Below, piece after piece: positions 8,003-17,900 of a DNA stretch of 64,000 bases. Within the stretch, counting starts at the first letter, position 1, and each line of letters opens with the position of its first letter. Origin of the DNA: Helicobacter sp. (GTDB lineage: Bacteria > Campylobacterota > Campylobacteria > Campylobacterales > Helicobacteraceae); NCBI RefSeq assembly GCF_022770205.1, contig NZ_JALEIK010000019.1, forward strand, positions 1 to 64,000. The letters run 5' to 3'. Both the position numbers and the translations under genes were made by a program. The notes under the pieces were generated by a model. The model ran no database searches and was not told the origin of the DNA. It saw nothing but the letters and a program-made list of their open reading frames with translations.

Positions 8003-9429
8003 ATTTTGAACTTTTAAACCATAGTTTTGTTAGCCAAACAAAAAATGAGGATTACATTCCCGTGTGCAATCCTGCAACTTCTCAAGAGATTGCTTATGTG
8101 AAAAATGTTTCTTACGATGCTTTACAAGAAATGATTGTCCAGTCAGAAAAAGCTCAAAAGAAATGGGCTTCTATGTTAGCTTTAGAAAGGGCTGATATTT
8201 TGCTTAAATGGTATCACTTGATGTTAGAACACAAGGAAGATTTAGCAGTGATTTTAACAAAGGAGATGGGAAAGCCTTTAAATGAAGCTAGAGGGGAAAT
8301 TGTTTATGGAGCGAATTTTTTGCGATGGTTTGCCGAGGAGTGTCGTAGAGTTGATGGGGATATTATTCAGCCTGTGGCAAAAAATCAAAAAATTCTTGCT
8401 TTAAAACAGCCTATTGGTGTTTGCGGTGCAATAACCCCTTGGAATTTTCCTTGTGCGATGATTACTAGAAAGGTTGCTCCTGCATTAGCTTGTGGTTGCA
8501 CAATGCTTGTTAAGCCTGCTACGCAAACTCCTCTAAGTGCTTATGCTATGCTTGTTTTAGCTTTAAAAGCGGGTGTTCCAAGTGATGTTTTACAGGTGGT
8601 TACAGGAGATTCGCGTATGATTTCAAAAGTTTTATGTGAGAGTGATATTGTGCGTAAAATCACCTTTACAGGTTCTACGGAAGTTGGGCGTTTATTGATG
8701 CAACAAAGTGCGCCTACCATTAAAAAACTTTCTTTAGAGCTTGGAGGGAATGCACCTTTTATTGTTTTTGATGATGCGGATATTGATAAGGCAGTAGATG
8801 GAATCTTAATGTCAAAATTTAGAAATAGTGGGCAGACTTGCGTGTGTGCAAACAGGATTTATGTGCAAAGTAGTGTCTATGAAAAAGTGAGTGTGGCATT
8901 AAAGAAAAAAGTTGAGTCTTTAAAACTTGGAGATGGGTTAGAAAAGGACACAACACAAGGACCTTTGATTGACAACAAGGCAGTACAGAAAGTTAAAGAG
9001 CATATTAGTGATGCAATTTCTAAAGGTGCTGAAGTGCTTGTTGGAGGGAAGGCTAGCGACTTGGGGCATAGTTTTTTTGAGCCAACTATTTTAACAGGGG
9101 TTACTCAAAATATGTTGGTTGCTTGTGAAGAGACTTTTGGTCCATTAGCTCCTTTATTTAAGTTTGAAACAGAAGAGGAGGTGGTTGCAATGGCAAATGA
9201 TACGGAGTTTGGTTTAGCAGCGTATTTTTATACCAACAATGCAGCAAGACAATGGCGTGTTAGTGAAGCTTTGGAATATGGAATTGTAGGAATTAATACA
9301 GGCATTATATCCACTGAAGTTGCTCCTTTTGGAGGCGTTAAACAAAGCGGATTGGGCAGGGAAGGTTCAAAATATGGTATTGATGATTATTTAGAACTTA
9401 AATATGTGTGTATGAGCTTAAGTGATTAA
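7999..9429 (+). CDS. gabD: Succinate/glutarate semialdehyde dehydrogenase
   Basis: An aldehyde dehydrogenase of 476 residues, the normal length for GabD/DavD. It oxidises succinate or glutarate semialdehyde to the diacid with NAD(P)+. The catalytic Cys lies in NSGQTCVCANRIY and the general-base Glu in LELGGNAPFIV; the nucleotide-fold segment FTGSTEVGRLLM is present. The gene begins inside the last codons of gabT, so the two are translationally coupled. The presence of glutarate-degrading genes downstream suggests that glutarate semialdehyde is handled as well as succinate semialdehyde. Confidence 0.92.
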   Translation: MNFELLNHSFVSQTKNEDYIPVCNPATSQEIAYVKNVSYDALQEMIVQSEKAQKKWASMLALERADILLKWYHLMLEHKEDLAVILTKEMGKPLNEARGEIVYGANFLRWFAEECRRVDGDIIQPVAKNQKILALKQPIGVCGAITPWNFPCAMITRKVAPALACGCTMLVKPATQTPLSAYAMLVLALKAGVPSDVLQVVTGDSRMISKVLCESDIVRKITFTGSTEVGRLLMQQSAPTIKKLSLELGGNAPFIVFDDADIDKAVDGILMSKFRNSGQTCVCANRIYVQSSVYEKVSVALKKKVESLKLGDGLEKDTTQGPLIDNKAVQKVKEHISDAISKGAEVLVGGKASDLGHSFFEPTILTGVTQNMLVACEETFGPLAPLFKFETEEEVVAMANDTEFGLAAYFYTNNAARQWRVSEALEYGIVGINTGIISTEVAPFGGVKQSGLGREGSKYGIDDYLELKYVCMSLSD

Positions 9430-9464
9430 ATAAAGAATTTTAATCTTAAACAAAAGGATAGAGA

Positions 9465-10814
9465 ATGGCAGTGATGAAGAATAATCAAGATCACGGTTTG
9501 TTGCATGAGCATACGACAGATGAGTCAACGCACATCATTGGTGAAAATCAGAAATCTTCAAGATTTTCTTTAATGATGGCTTGGTGGGGGGTGTGTAGTG
9601 CGATGTTCTACATAGTTGTAGGTGTTGCTATGGCGCAAGCTTATGGTACAAAGAATGCTATCATTGGTTTGTTAATTACTGTGGTGGCTTATGCAATTTT
9701 AAACGGCATCATTTCGCGTTATGCTATTAAAACAGGGCTTTCTGTCGCATTATTTTCAAGAGTTTTATTTGGGCATACAGGAGCAGCTTTAGCGACTCTT
9801 ATTTTCTTTGCAACTGCTATTTATTATGCTGTATTTGAAGGTTCTGTTATAGCAGCAGCTTTTAACCATCAATTTCCTTCTGTTGCTTATTGGATAGGTG
9901 CTTTGATTGTAGTTTTATATAGTGTGCCACTTATTTTTGGCTCTGTGCAACATTGGCTTGATAAATTTAATGGTATTTTGCTTCCGCTTTATCTTTTAGG
10001 ATTGCTGGGTGCTGTTGTTTATGCAACTATGGAATATGGCTATAATGATGCTTGGCTGAGTATGGGTCCTGAAGAGATCCCTGAGTATGGTTGGTGGAAT
10101 ACAGCAGTTTATTATATGGGTGTTTGGATACTGATGATGTTCACTTTTGATTTTGCACGCTTTGGTAAAAAAGAGGATTCCACATTTCATTCTGTGATTA
10201 CATTTGGAATCCCTTTTTATCTTGTGTCCTTTGTTTTAGCGGCACTTGTTGGGATTTATTTGGTAAGCATTGTTCCTGCTGAAACTGGTGCTTTATCTGA
10301 AACAGCAGCGGCAGTTGCGTTTATTGATTTAATGGGCTTTTTAGGTTTAATTTTTGTATGGATTACACAGACGCGGATTAATACTGCAAATTTTTTCCTT
10401 GCAACGACAAATATGCAAGCCTTTTTCCAAGAGACTTTAAAGCTTGATTTTTCAAAATATGTGTGGGCAGTGATTGTTGGTATCGTTGTATTTTTATTAA
10501 TGCTTATTGATGTGTTTGCTTATCTTTTACAGGCTTTAGCTTATCAGGGAATTTTTGTTGTTGCGTGGGTTGCGATTGCTTTAGCGCATATACTCCATCC
10601 AAAAAGAGAGGAGTATTTTGGTACCATACCTGAAGTGCGTTCAGATAAGTTGCCTGCTTTAGAGTTTAGCGGTCTAATTGCTTGGTTTGTATCAAGCATT
10701 GCTGGTGTGTTAATTTATCATTCATCTTGGGGAGCGAATTGGTATGCAACCATCACATTTTTTATTGCTTTTTTTGCCTATATTATTTTATTAAGAGTTA
10801 AATTTAAAGGATAG
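9465..10814 (+). CDS. NCS1-family (cytosine/purine-type) permease
   Basis: A 449-residue membrane protein with about twelve transmembrane helices and a polar N-terminal tail of about 35 residues. Features of the NCS1 nucleobase:cation symporter family include the MMAWWGVCSAMFYIVVGVAMAQAYG opening, the FGSVQHWLDKFNGILLPL segment, and TQTRINTANFF in the region that corresponds to helix 8. NCS1 members carry cytosine, purines, hydantoins, thiamine or allantoin, but here the gene sits between gabD and csiD, so it may import an intermediate of this pathway. The substrate is not predictable from sequence. It is only two bases from the next gene. Confidence 0.8.
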   Translation: MAVMKNNQDHGLLHEHTTDESTHIIGENQKSSRFSLMMAWWGVCSAMFYIVVGVAMAQAYGTKNAIIGLLITVVAYAILNGIISRYAIKTGLSVALFSRVLFGHTGAALATLIFFATAIYYAVFEGSVIAAAFNHQFPSVAYWIGALIVVLYSVPLIFGSVQHWLDKFNGILLPLYLLGLLGAVVYATMEYGYNDAWLSMGPEEIPEYGWWNTAVYYMGVWILMMFTFDFARFGKKEDSTFHSVITFGIPFYLVSFVLAALVGIYLVSIVPAETGALSETAAAVAFIDLMGFLGLIFVWITQTRINTANFFLATTNMQAFFQETLKLDFSKYVWAVIVGIVVFLLMLIDVFAYLLQALAYQGIFVVAWVAIALAHILHPKREEYFGTIPEVRSDKLPALEFSGLIAWFVSSIAGVLIYHSSWGANWYATITFFIAFFAYIILLRVKFKG

Positions 10815-10816
10815 TA

Positions 10817-12118
10817 GTGCAATTAAAAGACGCTAGAGAAGAGTTTTTTGCCGAACTTAAAGGGCATCCTATCAATAAAAGACTCACGTTTTTTGAAGGT
10901 GTGGCTATGCTAGTTGGAACAAATATTGGTATAGGGATTTTATCCATAGCACACACTTCTAAAAGTGCTGGTTTTTTGCCTCTTTTGTTTTGGCTAATTG
11001 TGGCAGGTCTTTTATCCACTGTAACGATGCTTTATATTGCAGAAGCAAATATGAGAACCAAAGAGAAGTTACAGCTTACAGGTTTGTGTGTGAAGTATTT
11101 AGGAACTCCTGCAAAGTGGATAATGTTTTTATCTGTGGCTGTAACTTCTATTGGTGCATTGATGGCTTATGAAAAGGCAAGTGGAAGGATTTTAAATGAA
11201 TTGCTAGGGATTCCAAATTATCTTGGCAGCATTTTGTTTTTTATCCCTGCTTCTTTGGTGCTTTGGCTTGGACTAAAAGCGATTGGTAGGGGTGAGAAGC
11301 AGATTGTTGGCATAATGTTTGGAATCCTTTGCACATTAGTTATTTTTACATTTTTTAAGCAACAGACAGATTTTGGCCATCTTTTAGAGCTTGGTGAGAA
11401 TTATATTGTTGCAAGCGTGCCGATTTTTAATGTTGTTGTTTTTGTGTATTCTTCGCAATATATTGTTCCTGAAATGTCTAGAGGGTTTGCGCATACTCCT
11501 GAAAAACTGCCTAAGGCTATTATTTTAGGAAATATCATTACTTTTGGTATGCTTACCCTTATCCCTTTATCAGCTATAGCAATAGAAGGTTTGCAAAATG
11601 TTTCTGATGTTGTTACTCTTTCTTGGGGAAAAGCTATTGGGGAATGGGCTTATTATGTCGCTAATATTTTTGCCTTATGCGCCATTTTAACTTCTTATTG
11701 GGCATTAGGGGGTATGTTTTTAACAAATATTGCCAACCATATTAATGCAGATGCAGAGAATAACTTAAAGAATCGTTTTTTTATTTTGCTTTTTGTGGTG
11801 ATTCCTCCCTTAGCACTTGTGCTTTTGGGTGTGATTGAGAGCGTGGATCAAGCTTTGTATTATCCCGGTGTGGTAGGAGCTTTAGTTTTGAGTTTGTTTC
11901 CTATGTTGATTTTACATAAGGCAAGGAAACTTAATGAGCAAAAAACAGATTATGTGTGTTCTAAATTTCTTACGAGTTGGATTGTTAAATTTTTCATTAT
12001 TATTGTGTATTTAGCAGCTACTTTTGGCTCTATTTTGCAACATTATGGAGTTTTAACACAAGCAACAGAGTATTTATTAAAATTTTTAGGAATGCAAAGC
12101 CTTATGGGAGCTTCATAA
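10817..12118 (+). CDS. Amino acid permease, aromatic amino acid permease-like (HAAAP type)
   Basis: A 433-residue transporter with about eleven membrane helices. FFEGVAMLVGTNIGIGILSIAHTSKSAGFLP near the start matches the GTxIGxGxL substrate-site motif of the APC superfamily, in the form seen in tyrosine/tryptophan permeases. The GTG start at 10817 is supported by AAAGGATA nearby and immediate adjacency to the previous stop. In E. coli the gab cluster uses the APC permease GabP; here this unrelated-looking protein and the NCS1 protein occupy that role. Uptake of GABA, 5-aminovalerate, lysine or glutarate are possibilities, none shown by sequence. Confidence 0.75.
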   Translation: MQLKDAREEFFAELKGHPINKRLTFFEGVAMLVGTNIGIGILSIAHTSKSAGFLPLLFWLIVAGLLSTVTMLYIAEANMRTKEKLQLTGLCVKYLGTPAKWIMFLSVAVTSIGALMAYEKASGRILNELLGIPNYLGSILFFIPASLVLWLGLKAIGRGEKQIVGIMFGILCTLVIFTFFKQQTDFGHLLELGENYIVASVPIFNVVVFVYSSQYIVPEMSRGFAHTPEKLPKAIILGNIITFGMLTLIPLSAIAIEGLQNVSDVVTLSWGKAIGEWAYYVANIFALCAILTSYWALGGMFLTNIANHINADAENNLKNRFFILLFVVIPPLALVLLGVIESVDQALYYPGVVGALVLSLFPMLILHKARKLNEQKTDYVCSKFLTSWIVKFFIIIVYLAATFGSILQHYGVLTQATEYLLKFLGMQSLMGAS

Positions 12119-12138
12119 GAGCGTTTGTACCATTGGGT

Positions 12139-12144
12139 TATAAT
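12139..12144 (+). promoter_or_regulatory. -10 element of the csiD-lhgO promoter
   Basis: A perfect TATAAT (GGGTTATAATTAG) lies about 35 bases before the csiD ATG, in the 60-base gap after the permease gene. It suggests that csiD-lhgO can be transcribed separately from gabTD and the permeases. No -35 hexamer or operator palindrome is obvious. Confidence 0.55.
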
Positions 12145-12178
12145 TAGAATTAAAACATTTTATTTTTAAGGAGAAATT

Positions 12179-13135
12179 ATGAAAAACTTGACAACAAAAA
12201 CTTTTAGTGTGGAACCTACGAAATATTCTAAGCGACTTTTGCAAGTTGTTTTTGACAAGAAAGTTGTACAAGAATTTCTTAAGCAAACAGCAATATATCC
12301 TGTGCAGGCTTTGGAATATAAAGCTTTTTTACGCTTTAGAATCGCACAAATTTTAGATAATCTTTGTGAGAATCAACTTAAGCCATTTTTGGAGCAAGCA
12401 CTTAGCGATAGGGAGACTGGAGCTTTGCTTGTTAATCCTTTGGGAGTAGATAAAGTGGAGCAGGGTGATGAAATGGTAAAAATTGCGACTGCTTTTGTGC
12501 ATTTAATTGGCTGTTCAAATTTTGATTCAATGACTGGTAAGTTTTATGCAAGATGGGCAGTTGTAAATACAGATAATTCTGATAGCTATTTAAGACAACC
12601 ACAAAAACCTCTTGAGCTTCATAGTGATGGAACTTTTGTTAATGAAATAACAGATTATGTTTTGATGTATAAGATTGATGAGCAAAATATGCAGGGGGGA
12701 GATTCACAGCTTTTACACCTTGATGATTGGGAAGAGCTTGATAAGTTTTATAACCATCATCTTGCAAAAAGAGTAATGCGTTGGTCAGCTCCGCCAAGCA
12801 AAAATGTTACTGAGGATGTGTATCATCCTGTTTTTGAGGCGGATAGCCACGCCAAACCTGTGATGCTTTATATTGATCAATTTGCACAACCTAAAGACTA
12901 TGAAGAAGGGGTGTATTTAGCGGATTTGGGTGATTCTTTGGAGAATTCAAAGGCAAAATTATCTTTTCCAGTTCCAGTGGGGCAGTTTTTATTAATCAAT
13001 AATCTTTTTTGGCTGCACGGGCGTGATAAATTCCAGCCACATCCTGATTTAAGAAGAGAACTTATGCGTCAAAGAGGATATTTTTCTTTTACTACTAACC
13101 CTTTTAGCCGTTATAAACATTTTAAAAATTTTTAA
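12179..13135 (+). CDS. glaH: Glutarate 2-hydroxylase (CsiD/GlaH), 2-oxoglutarate/Fe(II)-dependent
   Basis: A 318-residue CsiD-family dioxygenase, very close to the usual length. It hydroxylates glutarate to L-2-hydroxyglutarate using O2, Fe(II) and 2-oxoglutarate. The HxD pair of the iron site lies in [12 protein letters not shown] and the distal His in WLHGRDKFQ; the Arg-rich end [11 protein letters not shown] fits the 2-oxoglutarate contact. [11 protein letters not shown] is characteristic of this family. The ATG follows AAGGAGAAATT. It is paired with lhgO, as in E. coli, where the order is csiD-lhgO-gabD-gabT-gabP; here gabTD come first. No GGAATC-type motif occurs in this gene. Confidence 0.9.
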   Translation: MKNLTTKTFSVEPTKYSKRLLQVVFDKKVVQEFLKQTAIYPVQALEYKAFLRFRIAQILDNLCENQLKPFLEQALSDRETGALLVNPLGVDKVEQGDEMVKIATAFVHLIGCSNFDSMTGKFYARWAVVNTDNSDSYLRQPQKPLELHSDGTFVNEITDYVLMYKIDEQNMQGGDSQLLHLDDWEELDKFYNHHLAKRVMRWSAPPSKNVTEDVYHPVFEADSHAKPVMLYIDQFAQPKDYEEGVYLADLGDSLENSKAKLSFPVPVGQFLLINNLFWLHGRDKFQPHPDLRRELMRQRGYFSFTTNPFSRYKHFKNF

Positions 13136-13145
13136 AGGATAAAAA

Positions 13146-14348
13146 TTGATTTATGATTTTGTGGTAGTTGGAGGGGGCATTTTAGGGCATTCAGTGGCTA
13201 TGCAACTGATTGAGAAATATCCAGATAGCAAAATTGCACTTTTGGAAAAAGAGCATTCTAGTGCTTTGCACCAAACCGGGCATAATAGTGGAGTCATTCA
13301 CGCTGGAGTGTATTACACTCCGGGCACTCTAAAGGCAAATTTTTGCTATGAAGGAAATAGAGTAACTAAGGCTTTTTGTCAAGAAAATGGTATAAAATAT
13401 GATGAGTGTGGAAAGTTGCTTGTGGCTACGAATGATCTTGAAATGCAAAGAATGGATGCTCTTTGGGAAAGAACTAAAGAGAATGGGCTTGAGAGATATA
13501 AGCTTGATGCTAAAGAGCTTAAAGATAAAGAATCTAACATTACTGGTTTAGGGGGAATATTTTTTCCTACAAGTGCCATAGTGAGTTATGTGGAAGTTAC
13601 AAATGCTATGGCAAGAAAATTTAAGGAAAAAGGGGGAGAGGTTTTTTATGATTGCGAAGTGGTATCTTTAACCGAGCATTTAAGAGGAATGAAAATCCAA
13701 ACAAAAAAAGGTGTTTTTGAGAGTAATTATTTGATCACTTGTTGCGGATTACATTCTGATAAAATTGTAAAAATGTTAGATGTTGAGTTGCCTTTTGTGA
13801 TTTGTCCTTTTAGGGGAGAATATTTTCAATTAAACTCTAAACACAATGCTATTGTCAAACATTTGATTTATCCTATTCCAGATCCTGCAGTGCCTTTTTT
13901 AGGAGTGCATTTGACAAGAATGATTGATGGCAGTGTTACAGTTGGTCCTAATGCTGTGTTGGCTCTTAAAAGGGAAGGTTATAAAAAAAGCGATATTAGC
14001 CTTAGTGATATTGGACAAATGTTGATGCATAAGGGAATTAGAAGAGTAATTGCTAAAAACTTTAAAATAGGTTTAAGTGAGTTCAAAAACTCTTTTTATA
14101 AAAAGGGTTATTTGTCCTTAGTGCAAAAATATTGTCCCTCTTTGACTTTAGAGGACTTAACTCCATATCCCTCAGGAGTTAGGGCACAGGCTGTAAGTAA
14201 TGATGGAGAGTTGATAGAAGACTTTTTATTTGTAAATACAAAAAGAAGTGTTAATGTTTGTAATGCTCCAAGTCCAGCAGCAACTTCTGCAATTCCCATA
14301 GGAAGACATATTTTAGAAAAAGTGGTTACTATGGTGCAGGAGAGTTAG
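13146..14348 (+). CDS. lhgO: L-2-hydroxyglutarate oxidase/dehydrogenase
   Basis: A 400-residue FAD-dependent oxidoreductase of the DAO family. The N-terminal DFVVVGGGILG is the FAD-binding fold, followed by the family signature HQTGHNSGVIHAGVYYTPGTLKANF; the C-terminal GVRAQAVSNDGELIEDFLF closes the FAD site. LhgO converts L-2-hydroxyglutarate to 2-oxoglutarate and passes electrons to the membrane quinone pool, regenerating the cosubstrate used by CsiD. The start is an unusual TTG at 13146, chosen because AAAGGATAAAAA precedes it directly and the FAD fold begins immediately after. It ends just before a sigma-54-type promoter. Confidence 0.9.
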   Translation: MIYDFVVVGGGILGHSVAMQLIEKYPDSKIALLEKEHSSALHQTGHNSGVIHAGVYYTPGTLKANFCYEGNRVTKAFCQENGIKYDECGKLLVATNDLEMQRMDALWERTKENGLERYKLDAKELKDKESNITGLGGIFFPTSAIVSYVEVTNAMARKFKEKGGEVFYDCEVVSLTEHLRGMKIQTKKGVFESNYLITCCGLHSDKIVKMLDVELPFVICPFRGEYFQLNSKHNAIVKHLIYPIPDPAVPFLGVHLTRMIDGSVTVGPNAVLALKREGYKKSDISLSDIGQMLMHKGIRRVIAKNFKIGLSEFKNSFYKKGYLSLVQKYCPSLTLEDLTPYPSGVRAQAVSNDGELIEDFLFVNTKRSVNVCNAPSPAATSAIPIGRHILEKVVTMVQES

Positions 14349-14360
14349 ACTACAAAAAGT

Positions 14361-14377
14361 GGAATAGAAAGTGCTTA
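14361..14377 (+). promoter_or_regulatory. Sigma-54 (RpoN) promoter of the following flagellar-type gene
   Basis: TGGAA at 14361-14365 and TGCTT at 14373-14377 place GG (14362-14363) exactly ten bases from GC (14374-14375), the strict -24/-12 spacing of RpoN promoters. It lies 32 bases before the ATG at 14409 and 12 bases after the lhgO stop. FlgR, the sigma-54 activator of flagellar genes, is encoded at 23262-24563. Confidence 0.7.
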
Positions 14378-14408
14378 TAATTCCTAGAAAATCTTAAAAG
14401 GAGTTGTG

Positions 14409-14981
14409 ATGCTATCAAAAGTAAATCCCTACGGATTAGGGAGCGTTTATCAAAAGCCACAGGCAGATGTAACTGCAAATGTGGAATCCAAAACCACACA
14501 AGAACAAGTCGCTTCTCAAGCTACGCAAGAAGCGCAAGAACTTCCTAATCTCTCTCAAAACGCATTAGAGATTCGCAAATTTACTGATGGGGTTAAAGGT
14601 GCAAATGAAATGGTAGGTGCAATGCAAATTGCTGATATTACGCTTAATGCGCTAAGTAATCAAATCAAAAGCAGCGGAAGTGATTTAAATGCCCTTGATA
14701 CAAGCGCAAAGGCGGCTCAATTTAAGGGAGAAGCACTTTTTGGAAAAGAGCTTACAATCTCTCTAGCAGGGGAGAGCGTGTCGTTATCCTTGCCACTTCC
14801 TAGCCAAATGGAAGGGGATTTGGGGGAAAATCTTGCAAACAAGCACCAAGAAATTAGTGATAAAATGGGGCAAATTAGCGGATTGATTGAAAAGGCAAGC
14901 TTGCCATTTAGTGCACCAAATGGTCAAAGCTTTGATTTTGAAAACTTTGATCCTAGCTCGCTTAAAGGAATCTTTGGTTAA
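14409..14981 (+). CDS. Probable flagellar export co-chaperone-like protein (HP1076-like)
   Basis: A soluble 190-residue protein with a low-complexity N-terminal 55 residues rich in Gln, Thr and Ala, then mostly helical segments (LEIRKFTDGVKGANEMVGAMQ; LADITLNALSNQIK-type). There is no signal peptide or membrane helix. I suggest, without certainty, that it belongs to the family of H. pylori HP1076, a FliS-binding co-chaperone under RpoN control. The sigma-54-type promoter directly upstream supports a flagellar role. ATG 14409 is preceded by AAAAGGAG; a GTG lies three bases earlier. Its stop overlaps the convergent metH stop by four bases. Confidence 0.5.
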   Translation: MLSKVNPYGLGSVYQKPQADVTANVESKTTQEQVASQATQEAQELPNLSQNALEIRKFTDGVKGANEMVGAMQIADITLNALSNQIKSSGSDLNALDTSAKAAQFKGEALFGKELTISLAGESVSLSLPLPSQMEGDLGENLANKHQEISDKMGQISGLIEKASLPFSAPNGQSFDFENFDPSSLKGIFG

Positions 14982-17900
14982 ATCGCAAAGTATTTTGCAT
15001 CTTTATAAGGCACAATCAGTGCTGAAGTTGTCGCTTCTGGAGTCATTTGGTAGGTTTCACTCAGTGTAATCCCAAAAGATTCTGGATTTAAAAGTTTGAA
15101 AAGTCCAAGACTTAAAGATAAATCAGGGCAAGCGGGATAGCCAAAGGAATAGCGTTGTCCGCTTTTGGAATCTAAATTCAACTCTTGACGCACTCTTGCG
15201 TGGATAAAGTCTGCTAAAGCTTCTGCTAAGTCCATTCCCAAAGCGTGTGCTAAATAATACTTGTGATACTCTCCGTCTTTATAAAGTGCTTCTTCATAAG
15301 GGGCGAAGTTATGCCCGCTAGAAACCAAATGCAAGGCGCAAACATCTCCCTTTGGGTTAAAATAATCGCTTAAGCATAAATAGGGCTTTTTGCTACTGCG
15401 TGGAAATAAAAAAGATTCCATATCGCTAAAATCTGCATTTGCGCTTAACTCTAAAATCAAGCCATCTTCTAGGTTTTTAGGCTCTTTGGTGCGTGTGTGA
15501 AAATACCCATAAAGCACTATGGGCTTAAAGAGTTGTTTTTCTATAAATTCTTGCTTTAAGGCTTGAAAGGTGGGCTCTAGTGTTTTTGTTTTTAACTCCA
15601 AATATTCCTCTTTTTTAAGCTTGCTATACCCCCAGCGGTGCTTAAAAAGCAAGTCTTTGTCAATGTAGCTAAAGACGGAATCTAGTTCGCTTAAGGTAAG
15701 CTCTAGTGAAGTTGCGCCAAAAAAGGGAGGAGTGTGTGGGATATAATCAAACTCTAGCTCGCATTTTGTGGGCTTTGGGGCGGAATCTTTTTGCAAGTTT
15801 TGTTCTAGCTTTTTTGCAAGCCTTGCTTCTTGCCTTGCTTGTTTTTCTTGTGTTTTGCCTGCCTTATCACTAGGGAGTGTTAAATCGCTAAAATCGCCAC
15901 TTTGGATAATCTGCATTGCTGCAACGCTATCAAAGGCGTCTTTACAATAAAAAATAATACCATCATAGTTTGGACGACAATATTCCTCAACAAAATTGCG
16001 ATTAAGTGCCGCTCCACCTAGCATTATAGGAATCGTAATGCCGCGCCTTTTTAGCTCTTCTAAGTTTTCTTTCATCACAAGTGTGGATTTTACTAAAAGT
16101 CCGCTCATACCAATACAATCCACCTTTTGATTCTCTAGCACTTCTAAAAACTTCTCTAACTCTGCTTTGATCCCTATGTTAATCACGCTAAAGCCATTGT
16201 TTGTTAGGATAATATCCACAAGATTCTTGCCCACATCGTGCACATCGCCTTTTACCGTGCCTAAGACGATGGTTGTTTTGTGTGTGCTTTGCTTTTTGGG
16301 TAAAAAGGCATTGAGATAATCCACGCTTTTTTTCATCACTTCTGCACTTTGTAAAACAAAGGGGAGTTGCATTTCTCCATTGCCAAAGCGTTCTCCTACG
16401 ATTTTCATTGCATCAATTAAAATTTCATTAATGATAATTTCTGGGTTAATGGAATCCTTTGCTAGGGGTAAGAGATTTTGCATTGCGTTTAAATCACCAT
16501 TGATTAGGTATTTTTGGATTCTATCTTCTAGGGGCAATGTGCCGTCCTCTTCTGTGCTTTGAAGTTCCATTGCGCCTTTGTTTTCAAAATGTTTAATGAA
16601 GGCATACAAGGGATCGCTAGTTTGTGTGTGGTTAAAAATCAAATCTTCACAAATTTTAATATCTGTTTCATCTAGGCGCGCATAGGGGATAATGTGTGCC
16701 ACATTTGCAATTGCTGAAGTGAGTCCTTGTTTAATGGCGTGGTGCAAAAAGACGGAATTAAGACGGATTCTGCCTTCTTGGCTAAGTCCAAAAGAGATAT
16801 TAGATAGCCCTAGCGTTGTTCCAGCCTTTGGGAAAATCTCACTTAAGGTTTTAATGGTTTCTAGCGTTTCAATTCCGGCGGTAAAATACTCCGCATCGCC
16901 ACTTCCTATGGTAAAGGTTAATGGGTCAAAAATGATGTCTTCTTCTCTTAGGTTATGCACGCTTTTAGCACGTTCCATCATTCTTTTAGCGCATTCAATT
17001 TTTCTTGCATAAGTTTTACACATTCCTTGTTCATCAATGGTTAAGCACACAAGGGCTGTGCCAAATTTTTTGGCTAAACTTGCGACTTTATCAAATTTTC
17101 CGATTCCATCTTCTAGGTTTGCTGAATTGATAATGGGGCGTCCGCCGATGTGTTTTAGTGCAATCTCTAGTGCATTTACTTGTGTAGAATCAGGCATTAA
17201 AGGGAGAGTGATTTTTGTTGCATAAAGTGGAATTAATGCTTGCATATCCTTTTCTTCATTGCGCCCTGCAAAGGCTACGCTAAGATCTAGGCAATGTGTG
17301 CCACTTCGCACTTGTGCATTGCCCACACTTAAAGCCCCTTCATAATCTTCTTTGAGCAACAATTCTCTAAAGGCTTTAGAACCTGTGGCATTAGAGCGTT
17401 CGCCTATTAGCAAGGGGGCGGGGCTTTGCTTTAATTCTTTGTAGTCAAAAAGTGAAGTGATACAAGGCGTTACAGAGTTTTTGGGCGGAAGTGGTTTATG
17501 GTTGGCTGTTTTTTGCACAAGCATTTTAATATGCTCTGGCGTTGTTCCACAGCAGCCACCTAAAAGCGCAACTCCTTCTATTTCTAAAAAGCCTTGCTCT
17601 ATGGCACTAAACTCTTCAGCTTGCATAGGATAATATGTGATTCCGCCCCTATTTTCTGGCAATCCTGCATTGGTGTGGATGGAAATGGGAAATTTACAAA
17701 CTACACTTAAATCTTGTAAATGCTTGCGTGCTAAGTCTGGTCCTAAGCCACAATTAATTCCTAAAGAGAGAAGATTAAAGGGTTCTAAAATGTAAAAAAG
17801 CGTTGTAATATCTGTGCCTATTAGCATTGTTCCGGTAGTTTCAATGGTAACTGAAACCATTATTGGAATCTCTGGTGCAATAGCTTGGCAAGCGTGTAAA

